Source: Monosiga brevicollis MX1 | Lineage: Eukaryota; Opisthokonta; Choanoflagellata; Craspedida; Salpingoecidae | Assembly: GCF_000002865.3 (NCBI RefSeq) | Contig: NW_001865060.1 | Location: 389,664 to 402,739 of the forward strand | Direction: 5' to 3' | Length of the DNA stretch: 13,076 bases | Shown here: positions 1-7,446 of the stretch, piece by piece | Numbering within the stretch: the first letter of the stretch is position 1 | Layout of the letters: every line of letters begins with the position of its first letter | Position numbers and translations under genes: made by a program | Notes under the pieces: model-generated | The model's input: the letters and a program-made list of their open reading frames with translations, nothing else | Told to the model about the DNA's origin: nothing | Database searches by the model: none

Positions 1-1851
1 CCCGCAAAATGGCTCGGGCTGTTGGAAGCTCCTGTAAAAGCCAGGCCAGCGTGAGCACGGCAACAAAGGGTTTGGTCACGCAAAGCTCCTCTGTATGTTT
101 ATAGACTCAGAAAATCTTACCCGGACTTTGTTGAGGCGTCGGAAATCGAGCCACAGATCCTCGTCGGCGGGGGTGGGGCGGGGCGTCAGCAGCGTGCGCA
201 TGTCTTCCTGAAACCAGGCCTCAACACCCCGTGCTGAAAGAGCGTCCTGGAGGCGATGGCGCATCTGCAGAGTGCGGAATGGTTGGTTGTGTGAGTGAGC
301 AGATGCTGTTTACCCGACGTGGCGTAGGACGTTGTACCTCGATGAGATGTTCAACGTCGCTGATGGCGTAAAGTAGCTGTTCGTCATTGAGGGGACGAAC
401 ACGCCAGTCACTCAGGGCTTGACCCTTGTCCATCTACCCGTATGGTCCCATATGTCAGAGGCTTGAACATGCAAAGAGGGGGCCAGGAACAGACGTGTGC
501 GTGCGCACGCGCGAGCATGCGTGTGTGCTAGCTCGAAACTTTGGCATGCGTGACTCGCAGCTCCTTGTTTTTAAGGACGGCGAATGGGGACAATGTGCAC
601 GTTTGTGTTGAAACGGACCTTGACTTCTGGAAACATGTGCGTCACCAAGTCTGCAAGACCAATTGTGTTCCTAATTCCCAGCAGGTTGGCAGCGACCTGG
701 GGGTTGCGGATGAACAGCGTGGCGTTTATGAGGTAAGCAAGCTGAAGGAGAATGCAAGGGCAGCGACTGTCAGACCTGAGTGTCAAAGACGCGCTCCAGG
801 GGGGCTTCATTCACTTCTGTCAGCAGGTCCAAGTCAGTCTGCCCGCTGGTGGTAGTGAGAAAGAATGCAGAAAGGAGAAGTGGCGTGAGCTCTTCAAGTC
901 ATTGTTCAAGATGTGCAGATCATTGCGTGGTTGGGGCGAGGGTAGCCGACTCTACCTGTGAAGAATAATTTCCTTCTGGGCTAACACACGCGTCAGCTCC
1001 TGCATTCATTCACAGCATCAAGTGGCGAGGGTCAGCAGAAGATAAAGAATGAAAAAAAAAAAAAAAAAAATTAAGTAAAGAAGCAGGAAAGCATACGGCG
1101 ATGCACAGCGAAAACACCGTTGGCGGAGCCTCTGGTGGCTGACCTTGAGTTGCGCCTTGGTGTAGGCAGCACAGTCAACGGCAGCCAGGGTCGTTTCGGT
1201 GCCAATTTGGAGCACTTCAAGCTATCGCAAGTCACCGGAGTGTAGCAGTTCAGAGACGACAGACAATAAGACACCTCGTTCATCAAGGCGCCGGCTCATG
1301 GCGCAGCGAATGAGGATGAAGAGGAGGATGCAGGAGACGCATCAAGACACGGGCGAAAATCAAAGCCACATGACCCCCTTGGGTGAACGGAGGGTTGGAA
1401 TAACGAGTCGTACTTTGGGCCGATACATGGGAAAGTGAACAAATTCCGTGTCGACGGCTACAACGTCTGGGGCGGCTGCCACCTCGTCCTGAGCAGGCCG
1501 GGGGGGGGGCAGCATACTCGTAAGACAAGGGGGCTTCGAGATTGTGACACCGGCAATGCTTGAAGGATCAAGAAGCGCTGGCGCACGGACTGTACCAACC
1601 ATGACAATTTGAAGGTGCTCCGGGCTGCTGGCATAGAGTCGCTGGCGGCCGTCCTCAAGCGGCGCGAGGAAGCGAGAGGGCATGAGCTTTTGCCGGAGGG
1701 CAAAGGTGGGACTCGTGCTCATGCTTTCGCTGCCAGGGTCGCTGCTCGTTGATGTGGCTTGTTGGTGCTGCTGAGATACGCGTGACAAAGCACGGCCCCG
1801 AGCAATAGCTCGGAGCTGGGGCGCCACAGCCCCTCTTGCGCGCAGCAGCAT
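1..1851 (-). CDS. RNase D-family 3'-5' exonuclease (DEDDy), probably mitochondrial; 3' end outside the window
   Basis: Eight exons: 1851-1414, 1221-1144, 999-956, 845-776, 696-619, 433-338, 264-121, 31-1 (partial), giving at least 326 residues. The joined frame holds all DEDDy exonuclease motifs: Exo I AVDTEF (D134, E136), Exo II HSGQTDLDLL (D191), VFDTQVAANLLG, DKGQALSDWRVRPL and Exo III YAISD (Y258, D262). RNase D trims 3' ends of tRNA and other structured RNAs. Exons 7-8 continue with the linker typical of bacterial RNase D between nuclease and HRDC domains; any HRDC domain lies beyond the window. The N-terminus (MLLRARGAVAPQLRAIARGR) is Arg-rich without acidic residues, so I infer a mitochondrial presequence. 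The start is the first ATG of the exon-1 frame. Coding C10 at 1509-1500 makes the N-terminal frame sensitive to indel error. Family call is firm; targeting is inference; exon 3 (44 bp) is the least certain boundary. Confidence 0.9.
493..528. repeat. Alternating purine-pyrimidine (GT/GC) tract in RNase D intron 5
   Basis: Bases 493-513 alternate purine and pyrimidine without a break (mostly GT and GC steps); after one interruption, alternation resumes at 515-528. Such sequence can adopt Z-DNA under negative supercoiling. It lies wholly in the 185-bp intron 434-618. Confidence 0.75.
1052..1070. repeat. A19 homopolymer (T19 on the coding strand) in RNase D intron 2
   Basis: Nineteen A in a row lie inside the 144-bp intron 1000-1143. 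On the transcribed (minus) strand this is a T tract about 50 nt before the 3' splice site at 1000, so it may serve as a polypyrimidine tract. Length is likely variable. Confidence 0.9.
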
Positions 1852-2100
1852 GGCCAGCCAATTGCAATCACCAGCCCACCAGCAGCGATCTCAGACGCAA
1901 CAGCGATGAAAGACCCCCAAAAATGGAAAAAAAAGTCGTTAACACCAAGAGCTTGTTATCCAAGCTATGCACCTTTGCACTGCCCAGAACAACTGGTCGC
2001 CCTGATTCACTCTAAGCAAGAGCACCAAAGCACCACCACTGCCACCAAGAGGTACCCGCTGCCGTTCATTCGCAAAATGCGCGCGCAACGTGGTCGCGAC

Positions 2101-2131
<31 letters not shown>

Positions 2132-2133
2132 GA
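2101..2133. repeat. (AG)n microsatellite
   Basis: AG repeated 9 times, one CG interruption at 2119-2120, then AG repeated 6 times plus A. It sits about 250 bp upstream of the RNase D start and about 600 bp upstream of the transporter start. Confidence 0.95.
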
Positions 2134-2160
2134 TTTGAGCGAGAATGTCAGCATATTTAG

Positions 2161-2442
2161 TTGTCAGATGATAGTGTCAGATTATTCACAGACGCTTCAA
2201 CAGAATCATCACAAATTAGCAAATTGGATGCATTAAATAACACTCAAAAGTTGAATAAAACCTCAATAAGCCATCGGTTCTATGCATTAAATCAATTGTC
2301 AGACAAATGTGGTATCTTTGAAGAGGTTTGAATAAACTTTTGGCATTCAGCCAGAGATGGTCGGTCAAGGCGCTCTTCACACACAAAAAATACAATTGCT
2401 ATGAGAGATTGAGGCGAAATCATGTTTACTATAAGAGGTTTG
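2161..2442. repeat. AT-rich segment with four pairs of short direct repeats
   Basis: Four words occur twice each: TTGTCAGA (2161, 2296), ATGCATTAAAT (2228, 2282), TTGAATAAA (2251, 2328) and AAGAGGTTTG (2321, 2433). The segment is much more AT-rich than the flanking exons and has no long reading frame. It may be regulatory sequence or a decayed repeat. Confidence 0.55.
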
Positions 2443-2727
2443 TCAAGCCATGGGCAAGGTCATTCTTGTGCCGAGTTGGCTTCTTCTTCTGAAGTTTTTA
2501 TTAATTTTTTTTTATTTTTCCATTTGGCAGCGGGTGGGAGGTGGCGGAGATTGAGCGGTCGAGTGTGAGCAGACTGGGCTGTTTGATCACTGTGGGGTGC
2601 GTGGTGGCGACCCGTTGCACGCTCCTGTGTCACGCTTCTGTGTTGCTGCGAGTGTCGCGGGTTTCGGTGTCGAAGTTGCCTGGTTGTTGAGCGCTTGGAA
2701 AAGACGATACCATTGATCATCGACGTC

Positions 2728-4882
2728 ATGGCTCATGGGGGCGGCAATGAAGCGGAGGCCGGCAACTACGTGGAGCTGAGTCGCATTGGTGAGGAGGACC
2801 CGTACATGGAGGTCCACGGCTCTGTGCCTTTGTTGGGGGCCGAGGTTGAGAGCGATGACGATGCTCCCTTTGGGTATGCTGCCGCTGGTGTTCCCGAGCT
2901 GGATGGCAACGATGATTTGATGGGTGGGGCAAGTGGAGGTCGTCCCAACCTGGCCCTCCACCATGGCACCAATTCCATGTGGGCCACCGCCAGTACCATC
3001 GTCTCCAACAGTGCGTTTTAGTGAGCCCTCCCCTACGTCCGTCTCGCTGCGAGCAGTGCATTGGCTCTGTTTCATCATGCCATCATGGTGCCCCGGCTTC
3101 TTCTGCCGTGTTGCTGCCTCTCATGCGATGCATCTTTCCTGTGCTCCGCTACTTGCCTTTTTACAGTGATTGGCGTGGGCGTGTTGGGCTTGCCAGCTGC
3201 TCTGGGCGCCTTGGGATGGCCCTTGTTTATTATAATTCTTATTGTCATGACAGTCCTTAGCTCTTATTCGGCTCTCATCCTTGGTAAGCTTGCGGCTGGT
3301 ATCTTGTTCTTCTCGCCCATCGATGGGCCGACACTCCATTGCATAGCTCATCCTCAACGCCCAATTCATCATCAGGGTGGCTCAAAGGGACGGTAACATC
3401 ACTGCGTGGGTATCCTGACTTGGCTCAGGATGCGGCCAAGTCCCACGGACCCAAACACGCCAAGTTTTTTCGCCGAATCACCCAGTGCATTCTTTTTGCT
3501 TATCTACAGGGCGCGTGCACCCTCTACCTCATCACCATGAAGGTACGAGCCCTGCTTTGTTTACTCGCGTGTCCGCTTCCTGCCTGCCATCCTTTTTTTT
3601 TTAATCGTACACAGCCCGTAAAACCCACGCGCGGCTCAAAATGACAACGTTCGACATGCACTGGTAGTTGGCTCTGGAGACGGTGTTTGAGCGTTGCCCG
3701 GCGGACCAGGGTCCGCCCAAGCTGACGCCGCACGGCGCCCAGTGCGAGCGTCCCGCCTGCTCGCACCGCGGTGTTGTGGATCTGCCAGATAGCATCTGGC
3801 TCTTGGTCGCGGTCGTCATTCTCTTCCCTTTTGTGCACTACCGTGACCTCTCGCGCAGCTCCTGGCTCTCCTTTGTGGGTGTGGGCACCATCTTGATTGT
3901 GGACGTGGTCATTATGATCCGTTGCATCCAAAAAATTGCGTCCGACGACGCGCCCAACTTTGACCGCGAGTGGGACACGCGCAGCGTTGTGAATGCCCTC
4001 ACCACCATGGTGTTTGCGTTTGGAGGCCACGCGCTCATCCCGGACATTTTGTCGGAAATGCGTTTTCCCAAAGACTTTAGCCTCGCTGTCTACTGGTCCC
4101 AGGTGCGTTTGCTCCGTCGGTGGCCTAATCGTCATATATGACCATCATGGCATAGCGTGGTCAGGCTCTTGTTGCCATCACCGAAAAAAAAAGACTCACC
4201 GCGTGTCACGTACAAAATCAGGGATTCATGTTTGTTAATTATCTGCTGGTTGGCTGCCTGGGCTATGCGGCCTATGGTGCGGACGTTCAGTCGCCCATCA
4301 CCTTGAGCCTTCCCCGTGATGGGGTCGACATTTTCAACAACATTTGTCTCCTTCTCCACGTGGTTGGTACTTGCCGTTTCTCGTTGCGTGGTTGCGCCTC
4401 AAATGGCATCATCGACGGGCGCTGTTATCGTGGACTCACGCTTTGTTTGTGATTGGCCACGCGTGGTGCCACCCTGACAGGGCGTAGCATATTGCATCAA
4501 CTCGACGGTGTTTGTGCGCAACATCTGTGACACCATTTGGCCAGGCTTCTTGTCCGAGCCCCACCTGGAACGGACCAAGCTGCAGCGGTGGAGCGCCTTG
4601 TCGGCGGGCGTGCTGCTGCTCAGCTTTTTCATCTCAGTCATCCTGCCCTACTTTTCAGACCTGATGGATGTCAATTCGGCCATCAGCCTCTTTGCCCTCT
4701 CCATCTGGCTCCCCGCCACACTCTTGATCATGAGCCAGCTGAATCGCATGACAGTCTGGCTCATCATGTTCAACGCGCTGTTAGTTCTCTTGGGGGTGGT
4801 GGGCTCGCTGATGGGTCTTTGGGCGGCCATGGATGACCTGGTCGACAAGCTCGGCCACTGTCGCATCAACTTTGGCTATTGA
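2728..4882 (+). CDS. AAAP-family (Aa_trans) amino acid transporter, 514 aa
   Basis: Six exons: 2728-3010, 3167-3283, 3376-3542, 3668-4102, 4222-4362, 4481-4882 (stop TGA). An acidic, probably cytosolic N-terminus of about 85 residues precedes the family's TM1 signature (VSNMIGVGVLGLPAALGALG, about 92-111). FAFGGHALIPDILSEM (305-320) matches the conserved AAAP motif seen in plant AAP and SLC36/38-type carriers. About 11 hydrophobic segments follow, ending near residue 500, which fits the family. AAAP proteins move amino acids, usually with H+ or Na+, across plasma or vacuolar/lysosomal membranes; substrate and membrane cannot be read here. A Cys-containing loop (C199, C215, C220) lies between TM3 and TM4. 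ATG 2728 is the first ATG in frame, with G at -3 and +4. Intron 5 has a second phase-compatible splice pair, and intron 3 a decoy acceptor. It converges on MTFP1. Confidence 0.9.
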
Positions 4883-5142
4883 AAGCTCCACTCGGAGGTT
4901 GGCCTCGTTCAAGTAAAGAGTGGTGGAAAGTGTCTCAGATCATAGCCCGGGGTGCCAAGCATCCCGTTGCGAGTGCGGCTTGTGGGGTCGCGCACATCGA
5001 TGAGTGATTGACGTGCATGCATGAGAATAATTGATAAAAATCGAAATTCAGAAACCTATCTTTCCCATTATTCTTACGCGCTGGTGTCTGTGCGTCGGCA
5101 CACGCCGGCGCAACCTCCGTTGAACCGGTTGACACGACCTGA
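4883..5142. other. Convergent intergenic region (3' ends of transporter and MTFP1)
   Basis: Only 260 bp separate the two stop codons. No canonical AATAAA signal is visible on either strand; AT-rich sequence at 5023-5050 (AATAAT, GATAAA) is the nearest candidate for cleavage signals. No gene is seen. Confidence 0.6.
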
Positions 5143-6293
5143 TCAAGCCTTGGGCAGCGAAGGCTGGCTAGCCTCTGGCTTTGTGGTGGCTGCGGCCGCA
5201 TCGATCGCAGAAAAGTGCATAAGGGCGTTGTGCAGCTGGGGACGCACGGCGTGGTCCATCACCTCATCAACGAGCCTATGAAAACCAAATGGTCAGAATC
5301 ACCGGCGGTTGAGGGCAGTTTCAGAAGCGCAGCTCATCATGTAGATCGAGATTCCACATACGTGTCGATGGGCTTGATAATAAGGGGAATAGCGGCCAGG
5401 CCGACAATGGTGGGGATCCATGCGCCAGCAGGGTGTGCAACGCGCTGCACAAAGCCAGGCCATAGGCAAAAGGGAGAAGCGAGAGTAGGAGGGTGAGAAA
5501 GGTCGGAAAGTGTCGGACGGTCCCGGCGGGCTAGGCACACACTTTGGTCAAGAGTCGGGTGCCGGCAACAATGCGATTGATGGCCAAGCCAGGCAACGCG
5601 ACTGAGGCAAGCATACGTGTCAGGCAAGGGTGCAATCATGAGGTAGAGGCGGAATCTGACGCGAGGCAGCCAAAAGGTAGCTGAGATTGGTGCGGCTGGA
5701 GCTCACCTGAAGCAAGGCCCTGCCAAAGCGTGGTGTCGACCACGGCACCCGTAGCCGCGACAGCGGGGGTGTAAGGCACGTGTTCCTGATGCGCGTGCTG
5801 TGGGCTCGCATCGGGGTGGTGAGCAGGCGGTTCGGGTGGGACCTCAAGGCTGTGGGGCAGAGCTGGGCCTACGTGATAGAAGTGGAAGCCCTTGTGCTGG
5901 GCATCGCCGAGCACATAGGCAATGCTGGCTACATAGCTGCCAAGATAGCCCCAGCGCGGAATGAATCGAGCAAAGGCTTCACCAACTAGGGCGCAGGCAA
6001 AACCAGCAGTGCAGGTGAGAGAGTGAGAGAGTGAGAGAGTGAGAGAGTGAGAGAGTGAGAGTGTGAGAGAGCGAGAGAGTGAGAGAGTGAGAGAGTGAGA
6101 GAGAGGGGGGGGGGTAGGCTCTACTCTGTGGTTGTGGTCGTGGTGGTGTTTGTCAAGAGCGCCCCCAACACACACACACGCACACGCGCGCGCGCGCAGA
6201 TATGTGCTTACCTTCATTGCAGTAGCCCATGTATCGTAGGGCCGAGGCTCGGAAGGGGTCATCATCCGTCAAATCTGGGCCGTTGAGCGTCAT
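5143..6293 (-). CDS. MTFP1: Mitochondrial fission process protein 1 (MTFP1/MTP18), 211 aa
   Basis: Five exons: 6293-6212, 5985-5707, 5601-5543, 5444-5362, 5275-5143 (stop TGA at 5145-5143). The product follows animal MTFP1 along its length: DDDPFRASALRYMGYCNEVG (11-29), GEAFARFIPRWGYLGSYVAS, VVDTTLWQGLASVALPG (109-125), then NRIV, and GLAAIPLIIKPIDTLVDEV (155-173). MTFP1 is a small inner-membrane mitochondrial protein that promotes division and membrane remodelling. The start ATG is the only one that puts the conserved RYMGYCNE segment in frame. Residues 66-103 form a His/Pro-rich loop that makes the protein longer than the human form (about 166 aa). Intron 1 is packed with simple repeats. 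Start codons of this gene and the WW-domain gene are 1,153 bp apart, head to head. Identification is firm; function is by homology. Confidence 0.93.
6015..6114. repeat. Octanucleotide repeat (GTGAGAGA)11 followed by G10, in MTFP1 intron 1
   Basis: Eleven tandem 8-bp units run from 6015 to 6102; units 6 (GTGAGAGT) and 8 (GCGAGAGA) each differ by one base. A G run follows at 6105-6114. On the coding strand this reads as C10 then a long pyrimidine-rich tract, ending about 29 nt before the 3' splice site at 5986. Confidence 0.95.
6168..6198. repeat. (CA)n(CG)n alternating tract, potential Z-DNA, in MTFP1 intron 1
   Basis: Thirty-one bases alternate purine and pyrimidine without a break, changing from CA steps to CG steps. 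On the coding strand the tract lies at about +14 to +44 from the 5' splice site of intron 1, just downstream of exon 1. Confidence 0.85.
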
Positions 6294-6528
6294 GTTTGCT
6301 GAATTTGCAGGTCAGAGCGACTCGATGCGCACGTGGGTTCGAGTTGTCCTTGCTCTTAACTGCTGACACGGTAACGCACACAGGGCAACCGGACACGAGT
6401 GAGGAGCCAAACATGACATGTCAACTCAAGAGGCCAACCCATCGTCATGCCACGGCAGGGGGCACCCAGAGGAAGAGTTTTACACAGGGATCCAGGGCAC
6501 CGGGGATGCCGGGCGGGGGTGATGTGAG

Positions 6529-6543
6529 CACACACACACACAC
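6529..6543. repeat. (CA)n microsatellite
   Basis: Seven CA units plus C, about 240 bp upstream of the MTFP1 start. Confidence 0.9.
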
Positions 6544-6796
6544 TCGAAAGAGAGAGGTTAATATGAAATGACCGCCGGCTATGCTTCATCTTCTTATACT
6601 TCTTCGATATATTTCATCACTATGTCGACGTTAATATCTTCAAAAACCTAACAACCTTCTACATCATCTATCATCTGCTGTAACGTCATGAAATACTTTC
6701 TTCGCAAAGGGCACAGCGAGATGAAATCACCAGTAAGGTTAAAATGAAAATAAAAGTAAAATACTAATATGGACCTTCCAACTCGAAACTTGCGGC

Positions 6797-6815
6797 CACA
6801 CACACACACACACAC
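6797..6815. repeat. (CA)n microsatellite followed by CG-rich bases
   Basis: Nine CA units plus C followed by CGCGCGG, in the middle of the divergent gap. Confidence 0.9.
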
Positions 6816-7127
6816 CGCGCGGCGACGATCACGTCTTGCTGGAGAAGCCAATAGCTCATCCGAGTCTTCCTGCTTGCTCCTCTGCATGCGCCTCCTCATC
6901 TCGATCGTCTCATCACCCCCGCGCTCATCGTACATCCTGATGTGCTACTACTACACGACGACGCCGATGACGGCGATACAATCAATGCAAGACTTAAAGA
7001 GAGCCTCAGATGGTATTGTTTTCTTGCATGCAAGCAACCATTGACGCTCAAGGTGGCGGTGCCCTCAACGTGCGTTTGGTGCCTGCTCAACTCGGTCTTT
7101 CCTGTGCTCGTTTACATGCGGATGTGT

Positions 7128-7201
7128 TATAATACAAGTCTGTACACGCGCACAGAATTGTGCTGATGCAAAGAGGGTGGTCGGGTCGCGGCGCAACCAA
7201 T
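7128..7201 (+). promoter_or_regulatory. Possible promoter elements: TATAATA and CCAAT
   Basis: TATAATA (7128-7134) and CCAAT (7197-7201) lie about 315 and 245 bp before the WW-domain gene's ATG. The order, with CCAAT downstream of the TATA-like element, is not the usual one, and no transcript start is known. Weak call. Confidence 0.2.
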
Positions 7202-7446
7202 CGGGAACCGTCCCCATTTTCATTCCGTTGACACGCAACGACACCACCCGCTCCATTGCCGCCTCCTGTTCAAATCAACCGTCAGTCGCCACTTTCTCGA
7301 ATTATTCGTCGTTTTTGACGTGATACAACCGCCAACTGCCATCTCCGCTGCCAGCCCCGCCGTCAAACCTTCCAGATCACTCTGCATCTTAAAAAAAAGG
7401 GGAAAAGAATTAGTAGTAGCTCATGCTGGCTTGAGGCTCGGGAGGC

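Larger units (their letters stand above)
1852..2727. other. Divergent intergenic region between the RNase D and transporter genes
   Basis: This gap is shared upstream sequence for two genes pointing away from each other. It holds a GA repeat (2101-2133), an AT-rich part with several short direct repeats (about 2160-2460) and a T/A-rich tract near 2500-2518. Short reading frames here lack family resemblance and I do not count them as genes. No clear TATA box is seen before either start codon. Confidence 0.7.
6294..7446. other. Divergent intergenic region between MTFP1 and the WW-domain gene
   Basis: The 1,153 bp hold two CA repeats (6529-6543, 6797-6815), a relatively AT-rich stretch (about 6580-6775), a TATAATA (7128-7134) and a CCAAT box (7197-7201). 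Small reading frames here are low-complexity or unsupported. No RNA gene was convincing. Confidence 0.65.

Noticed and set aside
1906-2160. 84-codon plus-strand frame in the divergent gap
   Set aside because: Its C-terminal half is the translated GA repeat and the rest has no recognisable domain.
2695-2727. Upstream extension of the transporter start by a TTG codon
   Set aside because: Nuclear eukaryotic genes seldom start at TTG, and ATG 2728 is in good context in the same frame.
5276-5361. C/D-box snoRNA in MTFP1 intron 4 (ATGATGA and CTGA on the minus strand)
   Set aside because: The boxes are only about 45 nt apart, the internal spacer before the first CTGA is too short for a guide, and the flanks do not form a convincing terminal stem.
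6015-6102. Regular repeats resembling an array
   Set aside because: Units are 8 bp with no spacers, so this is a tandem simple repeat inside an intron, not CRISPR.
5636-6265. A 209-codon open frame on the minus strand, apparently a longer MTFP1 exon with Ser/Leu/His repeats
   Set aside because: Its first half is intron 1, including the octamer repeat, read in the wrong frame. The true exon 1 (6293-6212) is in another frame, carries the conserved RYMGYCNE segment, and joins at 5985 to give NEVGEAF as in animal MTFP1.
6320-6345. tRNA B-box-like GGTTCGAG near 6330
   Set aside because: The final conserved C of the B box is missing and no A box, acceptor stem or anticodon arm can be folded around it.
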